32,077 nt of DNA, taken from IMG/VR virus record IMGVR_UViG_3300009428_000036, positions 1-32,077 of that record. One strand, written 5' to 3'. How positions within the stretch are numbered: position 1 is the first letter of the stretch; each line of letters starts with the position of its first letter. Below are positions 24,383 to 32,077 of this stretch, in pieces. This DNA comes from a virus. The translations under genes were made by a program, and so were the position numbers. The notes under the pieces are model-generated. The model searched no databases. It saw only the letters and a list, made by a program, of their open reading frames with translations, and was not told the DNA's origin.

Positions 24383-24871
24383 ATGCTATTCGGTAGTCAA
24401 AAAGATTTTAATGCACTTTCCACTCACATTAGTAGAGAGATACTAAAAGATATAGTAGAACAAGAAATTGGCTACTATAAATTATCATTGACCGATACTC
24501 AAGCAAACCTATACGGGGAAGCTTTAGATAAAATATACCTTAACCCAGTTAAACTAAATTGTTTGATTACGAGAGGTGACCAAGTAGTTACTGTAGATGA
24601 ATTTGGACCTGATTTAGGTAGAGAAGCTTCTTTTGCTTTTACCAGACAGGATTTAGTAGATGCAGATACTGTACCTGAAGTAGGGGATATAGTAATGTGG
24701 CATGAAGATTATTATGAAGTTGATACAGTTAGAGAGAACCAGTTATTCGCTGGTAGAGACAGTAGTTATAACTTAACAGACCATGGCAGCAGATTCGGTT
24801 CTTCTGTATCTATCATAGTAGACTGTCATTTAACAAGAACAGACAAAGTAGGAATCACAAGAGCAAGATAA
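24383..24871 (+). CDS. Neck protein (T4 gp14-like)
   Basis: The block VPEVGDIVMWHEDYYEVDTV, then RENQLFAGRDSSYNLTD, is what I recall of gp14-type neck proteins of marine T4-like phages. It lies in a beta domain with an N-terminal helix pair (ISREILKDIVEQEIGYYKL). Gene order gp13-like, small protein, gp14-like, then a probable gp15-like gene repeats the T4 order 13-14-15, which supports the call. At 162 aa it is shorter than T4 gp14 (256 aa). It would join gp13 at the head-tail interface. No processing site or membrane segment is seen. Confidence 0.65.
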   Translation: MLFGSQKDFNALSTHISREILKDIVEQEIGYYKLSLTDTQANLYGEALDKIYLNPVKLNCLITRGDQVVTVDEFGPDLGREASFAFTRQDLVDADTVPEVGDIVMWHEDYYEVDTVRENQLFAGRDSSYNLTDHGSRFGSSVSIIVDCHLTRTDKVGITRAR

Positions 24872-24874
24872 TAA

Positions 24875-26137
24875 ATGGCTAAGAAGACTAAAATACTACC
24901 AAAAAGACAGTCTCAATTGTCACAAGCTGCAATTGATACCTATAATAGTGCACAAAAACACACTACACCGGATACAATCCGAAACAATAGAGGGTATCAA
25001 CGTTCAGTTAAAAACGACGATGTTAAACAATTTAGTATAGGATTAAGGGATATAGACGAAACTATTATATACTACTTCAACAACGTTATAAAACCATCAG
25101 TTATTCAGAATGGTAAGAGATTAAACGTACCTGTAATATACGGATCACCAGAAAGATGGGCAGCTGTACAGAAAGATGGCTTTTATAGAGACAAAAACGG
25201 TAAAATACAGACACCTCTTATTATGTTTAAGAGAGATTCGGTTGAAAAAAATAGAACTCTAGGTAATAAGATGGATGCTAATAATCCTAACAACTTTGCT
25301 ATCTTCCAAAAAGGGTATTCTAAGAAGAATGTATACGATAAGTTCTCTACACTTAATAATAGAGAGCCAGTTAAAGAACTATATGGCGTAATAATACCAG
25401 ATTACGTTAATATTACCTATTCTTGTGTGGTATTTACCGAATATGTAGAACAAATGAATAAAATAGTTGAATCTATTAACTTTGCATCAGATGCATACTG
25501 GGGAGATCCGGAAAAGTTTAGTTTTAGAGCTATGATTGATTCGTATACTACCACAACAGAGGTAAATCAAGGACAAGATAGAACAGTAAAGACTAATTTC
25601 CAAATTAATATGATGGGACATATAGTTCCAGACAGTATTAATACGTCGATTGCTAATATGAATAAGTTCTACAGTAAGTCATCCATTAAATTTGGCTTAG
25701 AAACTGCAGGAAGTAAGGAGATACTCCAAGGTAAAGCCGATTCCCCTGCTTCTACAAGCACTAAAGGAAGATTTTACGATAATTTAACAGGTAAATCAGA
25801 GGTTAACATTAACTTTAGTGGTATGACAGCAGAAGAAAGAAATTACTTAGCACTTTCCAATACTGTTGACACTAATAACAATAGTTACGTAATAGATAAT
25901 ACTGAAAACAGCATTACTTATGCTAATGTTACCTTAGCAACACCACCAACTAACTTTCCAGACCATGAAATAGATGATTTCCTAGTGACTATAGGAGGAT
26001 TGAGCATAGAGCCATCTGCTATAGATAGAATAATACAAGAAGGAGCTGATTTAGTAGTAGATTTTCATAATTCTAACTTGGGATACACAATCACAGAGGG
26101 AATGGAGATTACTATAACTGGAAAACTTAATGGATAA
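24875..26137 (+). CDS. Tail-completion/connector structural protein, possibly gp15-like
   Basis: Residues ~55-135 (DIDETIIYYFNNVIKPSVI, VPVIYGSPERWAAVQKDGFY, PLIMFKRDSVEKN) form a block I recall from structural proteins of marine T4-like phages. The middle (VNITYSCVVFTEYVEQMNKI, ESINFASDAYWGD, FRAMIDSYTTTTEV) is reminiscent of T4 gp15-type tail-terminator proteins, and the position after the gp14-like gene fits. At 420 aa it is longer than T4 gp15 (272); the extra ~130 C-terminal residues are a Thr/Asn-rich beta domain (NFPDHEIDDFLVTIGGLSIE). The stop overlaps the next ATG (TAATG). Structural is sure; the gp15 equation is tentative. Confidence 0.55.
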   Translation: MAKKTKILPKRQSQLSQAAIDTYNSAQKHTTPDTIRNNRGYQRSVKNDDVKQFSIGLRDIDETIIYYFNNVIKPSVIQNGKRLNVPVIYGSPERWAAVQKDGFYRDKNGKIQTPLIMFKRDSVEKNRTLGNKMDANNPNNFAIFQKGYSKKNVYDKFSTLNNREPVKELYGVIIPDYVNITYSCVVFTEYVEQMNKIVESINFASDAYWGDPEKFSFRAMIDSYTTTTEVNQGQDRTVKTNFQINMMGHIVPDSINTSIANMNKFYSKSSIKFGLETAGSKEILQGKADSPASTSTKGRFYDNLTGKSEVNINFSGMTAEERNYLALSNTVDTNNNSYVIDNTENSITYANVTLATPPTNFPDHEIDDFLVTIGGLSIEPSAIDRIIQEGADLVVDFHNSNLGYTITEGMEITITGKLNG

Positions 26138-26424
26138 TGGCTCAGGTATTTTGGAACCAAATAAACAACCAATTACCTGAAATAGGGGAATACCTATCAG
26201 GATCCCTTAATGTATCGGGTTCTTTTAGTACTTCTGGTTCATTGACTATAGATTTAAATGGTGTTGACGATGTATTTAGTATAAAAGTAGAAGGAAAAGA
26301 ACAGTTAAAAGTAAATAAGGAAGGTATAGTGCAATTTACATCACAGTCTGTAACTCCATCAGCAGTAGCAGGTGGATTATTCTACAGTGCCAGTAATGAT
26401 TACTACTTCGGTTATTCAAATTAA
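26137..26424 (+). CDS. Small fibre-type virion protein
   Basis: The 95 residues have the composition of a short fibre or fibre-tip module: repeated SGS units (LSGSLNVSGSFSTSGSLTID), a strand pair (VFSIKVEGKEQLKVNKEGIV) and a C-terminal GGLFYSASNDYYFGYSN, a motif seen in phage fibre and appendage proteins. It begins at a TAATG overlap with the preceding structural gene, so it is translationally coupled. It is followed by a promoter-like box and the 319-aa fibre-type protein. It is probably a minor appendage of baseplate or tail, though no specific T4 counterpart is evident. Confidence 0.5.
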   Translation: MAQVFWNQINNQLPEIGEYLSGSLNVSGSFSTSGSLTIDLNGVDDVFSIKVEGKEQLKVNKEGIVQFTSQSVTPSAVAGGLFYSASNDYYFGYSN

Positions 26425-26428
26425 AGCA

Positions 26429-26443
26429 TATTTATTATAAATC
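26429..26443 (+). promoter_or_regulatory. Late-promoter-like box (TATTTAT-TATAAATC)
   Basis: TATTTATTATAAATC in the 39-nt gap before the 319-aa fibre-type gene. It has TATTTAT and TATAAAT separated by no extra base beyond a 1-2 nt shift from the palindromic form, ending 20 nt before the ATG at 26464. Confidence 0.4.
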
Positions 26444-26463
26444 ACAACTAAGAAGATTATAAC

Positions 26464-27423
26464 ATGGCGCAGTGGAAAAAATTACTGATTTCCGGATCAG
26501 ATATATCACAATTAAATAACGACTCGGGATACTTACCTGGCTTAGGCAGCGGAATAATATCCTCATCAGCACAAATAGATCACGATCAGACTACTAACTT
26601 TGTAGCAGCAGAACACTTTTTACAATCAGCAATTGTAACTGTTGGAACAGTAACAACAGGTAATGTAACAGCAATACTGCCATCTAACACAGTTTCTGGA
26701 TCAGCACAAGTAGATAGCCAGTCTACTACCAATCCAGCTGCAATATACGACAATAGTGGTACACCTACTTTAAGAAGTGGTATAACACAAGCAGAACTAC
26801 ACACTGCATTAGGAGTAGATCCAGCTGGTACAGATAATTCTACTAATGTTACATTAGATACATCATCTCATAATTACCTTTCTTTATCAGGACAGGCAAT
26901 TACACTAGGTGAAATAGACATATCTGACGATACTAACTTAGGAGTTACAGATACCAGTGGACAGACCGGTATTGACATGTCCCTAACAGGGGATAATATC
27001 TCAGGAGTACTAGCAGGATTAGGAACAGGAGCTTCTCCACAATTTGCAAACTTAACCCTATCGGGGAATCTAACTGTAGAAGGAGACACAATTAATGCTA
27101 ATGTTACTAACTTAGATATTGAAGATAGATTCATACTTCTTAACTCAGGTTCAGCTACAATAGGAGATTCCGGAATAGTATTCGGAGGTACAAACGGATC
27201 TGCACAAAATGGAGCAGCTTTTATATGGGATGCTAGTTACAAAGGTAATGATGGTCGTGCAGCGATTGTTAACGATATGGCTTCTAATGCAACAGGAGAT
27301 CAAACACCAAGTTATCATTTAGCAGGTGTATTTGAAGGAACAACTGCAAATGCAGCAACAGCACAAGCAGATCACGTAGGTAACATAAGAGTAGAATCAA
27401 ATGAAATCTATATTTACGTATAG
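26464..27423 (+). CDS. Tail-fibre-type structural protein (319 aa)
   Basis: The N terminus MAQWKKLLISGSD is nearly the same as that of the giant fibre gene (MPNWKKLIVSGSD), so both probably dock on the same virion site. The body is a Thr/Ser/Asn/Gly-rich beta protein with repeated SSAQ(I/V)D and SG-x-A segments (IISSSAQIDHDQTTN, TVSGSAQVDSQSTTN) and a strand-turn region ending in NLTLSGNLTVEGDTINA, a fibre-shaft type repeat. The C-terminal domain (DRFILLNSGSATIGDSGIVF, AAFIWDASYKGNDGRAAIV, HVGNIRVESNEIYIYV) looks like a capping beta domain. No enzymatic motif is seen. It follows a promoter-like box. Confidence 0.65.
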   Translation: MAQWKKLLISGSDISQLNNDSGYLPGLGSGIISSSAQIDHDQTTNFVAAEHFLQSAIVTVGTVTTGNVTAILPSNTVSGSAQVDSQSTTNPAAIYDNSGTPTLRSGITQAELHTALGVDPAGTDNSTNVTLDTSSHNYLSLSGQAITLGEIDISDDTNLGVTDTSGQTGIDMSLTGDNISGVLAGLGTGASPQFANLTLSGNLTVEGDTINANVTNLDIEDRFILLNSGSATIGDSGIVFGGTNGSAQNGAAFIWDASYKGNDGRAAIVNDMASNATGDQTPSYHLAGVFEGTTANAATAQADHVGNIRVESNEIYIYV

Positions 27424-27456
27424 TAAGCAATAATTAAAAATAAGTTATAGTACATT

Positions 27457-27630
27457 ATGGGATTATTAGAAAAAGCTATGCCTAAAAAGGCAAAAGACGA
27501 AGGTCTTACCAAAAAAGAAGCAGAATTCATACTAGCAAAACTAAGAACTGCTACCTATACAGGAAACGAATTTGAAATATTTGTAAAAGTATTTGCCAAA
27601 ATCGGAAAACACATAGATTTGATAAAATAG
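27457..27630 (+). CDS. Small 57-aa conserved-type phage protein
   Basis: An ATG at 27457 opens a 57-codon frame that ends at TAG 27628-27630, just before a terminator hairpin. The protein has two likely helices: a basic linker (MPKKAKDEG), LTKKEAEFILAKLRTAT, then TGNEFEIFVKVFAKIGKHID. Charged/hydrophobic periodicity and the tight fit between the 319-aa gene and the terminator suggest a real gene. Short proteins of this type (LTxxEAxFIL...TxxGxEF) occur in many tailed phages; the function is unknown. There is no Shine-Dalgarno, as for the other genes here. Confidence 0.6.
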   Translation: MGLLEKAMPKKAKDEGLTKKEAEFILAKLRTATYTGNEFEIFVKVFAKIGKHIDLIK

Positions 27631-27635
27631 TAGTT

Positions 27636-27655
27636 AAGGTCCTTCGGGACCTTTT
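27636..27655 (+). terminator. Hairpin terminator after the 57-aa gene
   Basis: A 7-bp stem AAGGTCC/GGACCTT with a TTCG tetraloop (same loop as the capsid terminator). The T-run is short (TTTT, 27652-27655, partly in the stem), so termination may be partial. Confidence 0.65.
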
Positions 27656-27657
27656 GC

Positions 27658-27669
27658 TATTTATACGTA
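27658..27669 (+). promoter_or_regulatory. Late-promoter-like TATTTATA box upstream of the giant fibre
   Basis: TATTTATACGTA immediately after the terminator and 62 nt before the fibre ATG (27732). It has the TATTTATA core seen in the other eight gaps. Confidence 0.45.
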
Positions 27670-27670
27670 T

Positions 27671-27721
27671 ATTATTGGCCCGAAAGGGAAGTGGGCAGGC
27701 AAACCTGTAACCAACCATAAT
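27671..27721 (+). promoter_or_regulatory. Structured, GC-richer leader before the giant fibre gene
   Basis: An outer pairing ATTAT/ATAAT (27671-27675 with 27717-27721), extendable through GG/CC, encloses two hairpins: CCC-GAAA-GGG (27679-27688) and CAGG-CAAA-CCTG (27696-27707). It is noticeably richer in G and C than the flanking DNA. A folded 5' UTR element is likely; no known riboswitch class was matched. Confidence 0.4.
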
Positions 27722-27731
27722 CTAAAGACAT

Positions 27732-30700
27732 ATGCCAAATTGGAAAAAACTGATAGTTAGTGGTTCCGACGCTAACTTGAACTCGCTTAACATTACAAAC
27801 GATCTAACTGGATCAAATGCACTTATTACCAACGATTTAGATGTACTAGGAAACGTTGGTATTGGAACGACTAGTCCTACTGCTAGGTTGGATATACTAA
27901 CAAATTCAGCAACCGGTACTAATAGTATTGATAGGCACGTTAGATTTAGAGCTGATAATGGTGAACAAAGATTTGACTTCAATATTGGAAGAAGCGGAAA
28001 CTCAGCATTACTGGGGATGTACAACGAATCCGAAACAGAGGCAGTTAGAGTTGCTACAAATGGCAATTCTTACTTTAACGGAGGCAACGTAGGTATAGGA
28101 ACTACTAGTCCTGATGCAAACTTAGAGATAGCAGACACTACTCCAACCCTAAGGCTGACAGATACTAGAAACTTAAATGTAGGAGATTGGGACGATGTTA
28201 GTTTAGGTAAACTACAATTCAAAACATCCGATACCACCTCCCCAGGAGCAAGAGTATTATCAGAAATTGAAGCCTACAGTAATGTAGGAGCTGCATCAGG
28301 ACCAAACTCAGACTTGAGATTTAAGACTTCTGGAATTACTGATTCTTCTGCACTCACTAGAATGACTATCAAATCAGACGGAAATGTTGGAATTGGAACA
28401 AATAGTCCTACGCAAAAACTTCATATAGATGGAAATGCTCTTATTAGTGCAGAAAGATATTATTATGTAGCAGGTGGTGGTTCTGGTTTTGGTTCTGATG
28501 CTAGTGGTAATTTTAAAATAAGACAAAATGGTTCAGATTTAATATTTGGTTCTGGAGACAATGTTGGAATTGGAACAAGTAGTCCTGCAGATAAACTACA
28601 AGTCATAAGTAGTGATAATGTAAGTACAACAAAAATTATAAGTGCTTATTCATTAAGTCAATCACAAAACACATCTCTTGGTTACAATAGTTTAATGGCT
28701 AGCTATTCATTAGATATTAAAACACTAAGCACACAACCTATAAGATTTTTTCCAAACAGTTCTGAAGCAATGCGATTAACGTCAGATGGCAACGTTGGAA
28801 TTGGAACTACTAGTCCAGGTTATAAATTTGAAGTAAATTCTGGGAATGCAAACAATGTAGCTAAATTTGTAAGTACTGATGGAGGTGGTACTATTACAGT
28901 AGCAGATTCTGGAGGAGAAGTAGGTTTTAGTAATATAGGTAATAATATATATTTTAAAACATCTTCTTCTCAAATAAATCAAATGTCTATTCTGAACTCG
29001 GGAAGAGTGGGAATCGGCACTACTTCACCGAGTGAGAAGCTACACGTTTTTGGAGGAGCTGCAGCTATTAAAATAGATTCTACAACTAACGAAGCCTCTT
29101 TAAAATACGACAATTCAACCACAACAGCTACTATAAAGTTAGCTAACAGCGATTTAAAAACTGAGTTAGGTGGTTCTGAAAAAATGAGGATTATTGCTAA
29201 CGGAAATGTTGGTATCGGAACAACATCTCCTAGAGCAAAACTAGCAGTATCTTTTAACGGTGGTCATACAACAGGTACTATTGGTATAGGAAATTCTTCA
29301 TTTGATTTATTTAATCCTTTAGAAGCAAACACAGACGAAAAAGGTTCTATATTAACATTTAGTGACAATTATTTTGATGGTACTAATTATAATCCCACAA
29401 CAAGAGCAGCATTAAAAGGTGGAACAGATAATACCGGTAATACGGCAGACGGATTTTTAGCGTTTTATACAGACTCATCAGGTGCAAACACAATGCCTGA
29501 GAGAATGAGAATTGACCATGATGGTAACGTAGGTATCGGGACATCTAGTCCTAATGTACCTTTAGAAGTAAACGGAGTAAATACAACATCTGGTCATGGA
29601 GAAGGGTTAAGAGTTACTAGACCAGGGCTTAGTTCACAGTACATAAGCATTGATGAATCCGATGGGTCTAAGCATAGAATAAGAGCAGTAGGAGATAAGC
29701 CTTTACACATACATTCTAACTCAAGTACTTACGGTATTAATTTTTATACAAACAGTACTGAAAAAGTAACAATTCTTGCAAATGGCAACGTTGGTATAGC
29801 AACTACTAGTCCAGGTCAGAAACTGCACATAGCCGGTAACATGAGGCTAGAGAATCAGTTGTACGATTCATCAGACTCGCAAGGTTCTGTTAACCAGGTG
29901 CTTAGTAAAGTTGCTGCTGGTACGAAGTGGGCCAACGTTTCCTCCCTATACACGGAAACAGACACACTAGACTCAGTAACAGATAGAGGAGCAATAACCA
30001 CTAATAATATAGCTGTTGGGAACTTAGAAGTAAACAGTAATATCTCCACTCCAAATAATACATCACTAAGACTACAACCTAGCGGCTCTTCAGGATGGGT
30101 ATTCTTAGGTAGTCCAACAGACGGTACTAAAATATACCATTATAGCAGAGGAGATAACGGACAGAACACAATATTCGATTTTGATGCTGGTTATTATAAA
30201 ATTAATACAACTTCTACAAGCGGATTTAACTTAACTCAAGACACATTAATATCAGGAGATTTAACAGTATCCGGAGTACTTGCCTTAGGAAGCGATGTTA
30301 CCTTATTTAGAGATGGAGTTAACATTTTAAGAACAGATGATACTTTCCATGCAAATAATAGTATACATGTAGGAGGTGCTGGTAAATTGTACGATAGAGC
30401 TAATACTAGCAACTATATAGAATTAGCTGATACAATTAATATCTCAACTGATACCTCTATTGACGGCGATTTAACAGTAACTGGAAAAGTAACCGCACAG
30501 GAATTCCACACAGAATTTGTTTCTGCTTCTATTATGTATGAATCAGGTTCTACCAAGTTTGGAGATACATCAGATGATACTCACGACTTTACAGGAAGTA
30601 TAAACATAACAGGAGATACAACGGATTTAATTCACCTTAAGACTACAACAGCAAATGTAGGAGGCCTTAAATTAGAAAGTACCCATATCTCTAGAATCCG

Positions 30701-32077
30701 AATGAAGAGTGGAGCTTCTACTGGAGAGATTTTTATGGATGGAGTAGGTGGAGCTATATCCGGTGGTGGATACATATTTAATACCCCTACTACCAGAAAT
30801 ACCTACCACTTTATGGTAAATAGTACCCCTGAGATGTCGCTAGTAGCAGGCAGTTTAGGAATAGGAACAGGGTATCTACATAATGCAGCACCTAAAGATA
30901 AGTTAGACGTTAGTGGAAGTATAACAATCAGAGATATAGGTGCTACAAGAGGTATAAGACGAGATAACGATGCTTATGATCTGAGGTTGATGGGAGGTAC
31001 ATCTCTTACCGATGGAGCTTATATATCACTTAGTGGAGATATAAGAGGTGGAGTAGGAAATGCTGTAGCAGGTAAGGTTTCCATAGCACAAGGTGGAGCT
31101 GCATATGCAACTAGATCCGCTATATCAAGTAGCATGGCTTTTAATGCTGTGTCAAATGCAGATACCACCACAGACATGTTGATACAAGGTTCAACAGGAA
31201 ACGTTGGTATAGGGACGACTAGCCCTTCAACAAGATTAGAAGTTGCGGCTTCAGCAACTACGAGTGTAGATATAGCTCATTTTTCAAACTCAAATGATGT
31301 TGTTAAAATAAAACATGCTTTAGATGGAGTAGGTTCAGGTATAACATCTATTTTTGATGCCTCTAATAATGAAGACATCAGATTAAGCGCTCAATCTAAC
31401 AGTTGGTTTAACGCCGGTAACGTCGGGATCGGGACGACTAGTCCTAGTGCTAAATTAGAGGTAGATGGAAATGTTAAAATAGGAGACGCAGCCACAGGGG
31501 CAATATTTGCTAAATCAGGAAATGATTTTTTAATAACAGGAGTAGATACAGGAGGAAATGCGTTTAATTCTATTAATTTAAAAGCAGATTCTTTAGATAC
31601 AGGTTTATACATTCAAAAAGACACAAACAACGTCGGGATCGGGACGACTAGTCCTCAATCAAAACTACATATAGAAACAGGTAGCGGAGGCACTTACAAT
31701 CCAAACGCAAATCACGATGATGTAACTATTGAAGGTAGTGGAAATATTGGGTTGCAATTATTTAGCCCTAATACTTCTTACCAGTATATAGCTTTTGGAG
31801 ACCCTAACAGTGTTAACGCAGGTTATTTAAGATATTATCACGGAGCCAATGAAATGGTTTTCAGAACTAATGGAAGTGATAATATGGTTATTAATTCAGC
31901 GGGCAACGTTGGTATTGGAACGACTAACCCTAGAACTAAGCTAGATGTAGGTGTAACTGGAAATTTAGGAGCTGTTACTAATAAAGTAATATCTGCTACT
32001 TTTGATGGTGGTTTTTCTACAACAAATTCATTACAATATAATGTAAATGCTTTTATTGGAACAACTTTTGGAACAAC
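27732..32077 (+). CDS. Giant repeat-containing tail fibre, 3' end beyond the window
   Basis: Codon-by-codon reading from the ATG at 27732 shows no stop to the right edge (at least 1448 codons), so the gene is truncated by the window. The N terminus MPNWKKLIVSGSD matches that of the 319-aa fibre protein and is likely the virion anchor. The body has 14 copies of a GNVGIGTTSPxxKLxV-type motif (two of them degenerate), spaced mostly 150-320 nt. Between 29,814 and 31,196 the motif is almost absent. That part carries other fibre modules: QGSVNQVLSKVAAGTKW (29,880-29,930), two GDLTV(S/T)G strands, and TAQEFHTEFVSASIMYESGS. Such proteins usually end in an S74-type chaperone, which would lie outside. 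The role is host recognition. Confidence 0.88.
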   Translation, partial: MPNWKKLIVSGSDANLNSLNITNDLTGSNALITNDLDVLGNVGIGTTSPTARLDILTNSATGTNSIDRHVRFRADNGEQRFDFNIGRSGNSALLGMYNESETEAVRVATNGNSYFNGGNVGIGTTSPDANLEIADTTPTLRLTDTRNLNVGDWDDVSLGKLQFKTSDTTSPGARVLSEIEAYSNVGAASGPNSDLRFKTSGITDSSALTRMTIKSDGNVGIGTNSPTQKLHIDGNALISAERYYYVAGGGSGFGSDASGNFKIRQNGSDLIFGSGDNVGIGTSSPADKLQVISSDNVSTTKIISAYSLSQSQNTSLGYNSLMASYSLDIKTLSTQPIRFFPNSSEAMRLTSDGNVGIGTTSPGYKFEVNSGNANNVAKFVSTDGGGTITVADSGGEVGFSNIGNNIYFKTSSSQINQMSILNSGRVGIGTTSPSEKLHVFGGAAAIKIDSTTNEASLKYDNSTTTATIKLANSDLKTELGGSEKMRIIANGNVGIGTTSPRAKLAVSFNGGHTTGTIGIGNSSFDLFNPLEANTDEKGSILTFSDNYFDGTNYNPTTRAALKGGTDNTGNTADGFLAFYTDSSGANTMPERMRIDHDGNVGIGTSSPNVPLEVNGVNTTSGHGEGLRVTRPGLSSQYISIDESDGSKHRIRAVGDKPLHIHSNSSTYGINFYTNSTEKVTILANGNVGIATTSPGQKLHIAGNMRLENQLYDSSDSQGSVNQVLSKVAAGTKWANVSSLYTETDTLDSVTDRGAITTNNIAVGNLEVNSNISTPNNTSLRLQPSGSSGWVFLGSPTDGTKIYHYSRGDNGQNTIFDFDAGYYKINTTSTSGFNLTQDTLISGDLTVSGVLALGSDVTLFRDGVNILRTDDTFHANNSIHVGGAGKLYDRANTSNYIELADTINISTDTSIDGDLTVTGKVTAQEFHTEFVSASIMYESGSTKFGDTSDDTHDFTGSINITGDTTDLIHLKTTTANVGGLKLESTHISRIRMKSGASTGEIFMDGVGGAISGGGYIFNTPTTRNTYHFMVNSTPEMSLVAGSLGIGTGYLHNAAPKDKLDVSGSITIRDIGATRGIRRDNDAYDLRLMGGTSLTDGAYISLSGDIRGGVGNAVAGKVSIAQGGAAYATRSAISSSMAFNAVSNADTTTDMLIQGSTGNVGIGTTSPSTRLEVAASATTSVDIAHFSNSNDVVKIKHALDGVGSGITSIFDASNNEDIRLSAQSNSWFNAGNVGIGTTSPSAKLEVDGNVKIGDAATGAIFAKSGNDFLITGVDTGGNAFNSINLKADSLDTGLYIQKDTNNVGIGTTSPQSKLHIETGSGGTYNPNANHDDVTIEGSGNIGLQLFSPNTSYQYIAFGDPNSVNAGYLRYYHGANEMVFRTNGSDNMVINSAGNVGIGTTNPRTKLDVGVTGNLGAVTNKVISATFDGGFSTTNSLQYNVNAFIGTTFGT
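27849..31931 (+). repeat. VGIGTTSP-type coding repeats in the fibre (14 copies)
   Basis: 30-nt cores start at 27849, 28083, 28380, 28557, 28788, 29001, 29202, 29523, 29784 (VGIAT variant), 30849 (degenerate LGIGTG), 31197, 31416, 31626 and 31902. Each begins a strand-turn unit, usually followed by KLxV or a similar strand. Copies at 31416 and 31626 share 27 identical nucleotides (31419-31445 and 31629-31655). Confidence 0.9.

Noticed and set aside
27671-27721. Cobalamin or glutamine riboswitch
   Set aside because: GGGAA and CTGTAA fragments recall the cobalamin box but the spacing is far too short, and the glutamine-riboswitch consensus GGAAGTAGG is matched only in part.
27849-31931. CRISPR-like or tandem repeat array
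   Set aside because: The repeats are in one open frame, vary at synonymous sites and are unevenly spaced; they are protein repeats.

Overview
The window is part of the genome of a large, AT-rich, T4-type tailed phage (contractile-tail, myovirus-like). Every confident gene is on the + strand, packed end to end with frequent ATGA or TAATG junctions. Its core is a T4-type head module: large terminase, portal, prohead protease, scaffold and major capsid protein, followed by a PhoH-like ATPase and neck/connector proteins. Starts lack Shine-Dalgarno sequences and sit behind A/T-rich leaders, there is a Bacteroidota-style surface lipoprotein, and the tail fibre repeats the NVGIGTTSP motif common in Bacteroidota and their phages. 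Together these suggest a phage of a probably marine Bacteroidota (flavobacterial) host. The host is an inference.

Layout. 2-4899: accessory enzymes: a PD-(D/E)XK nuclease fragment, a Trp/Tyr/Gly-rich lipoprotein, a zeta-like P-loop kinase whose 5' end is overprinted on the lipoprotein gene, an HxGH nucleotidyltransferase fused to a zinc ribbon and a metallopeptidase, a second HExxH metallopeptidase, a HAD-type nucleotidase and a CxxC protein. 4937-11040: a coiled-coil/transmembrane protein and several poorly known proteins, three of which (5305, 9475 and, further on, 15478) begin with nearly the same amphipathic peptide. A 956-aa protein and a PD-(D/E)XK-like protein also lie here. 11051-21601: head assembly and packaging (TerL, portal, 284-aa, 88-aa and 740-aa proteins, prohead protease, scaffold, capsid). 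21710-26137: PhoH and connector/tail-completion genes. 26137-32077: fibre-like genes, ending in a giant fibre ORF that is still open at the right edge and carries 14 copies of a VGIGTTSP-type repeat.

Regulation. A TATTTATA core, three times as the perfect palindrome TATTTATAAATA, lies in nine intergenic gaps upstream of genes. It contains or resembles the T4 late promoter TATAAATA. Three hairpin terminators follow the protease gene, the capsid gene and a 57-aa gene.

How the genes may work together. Scaffold, capsid, protease and several accessory proteins have [L/I/V]xE sites near the N terminus, the cleavage signature of the T4 gp21 protease. The shared N-terminal peptide therefore looks like a capsid-targeting sequence, which would load accessory proteins into the prohead for trimming by the 17945 protease. 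This is the most interesting candidate system in the window and rests on inference. Tail sheath and tube genes, which in T4 lie between terminase and portal, are absent here. No tRNA, CRISPR array, integrase or insertion sequence was seen, and every stretch over 300 bases is covered by a gene.
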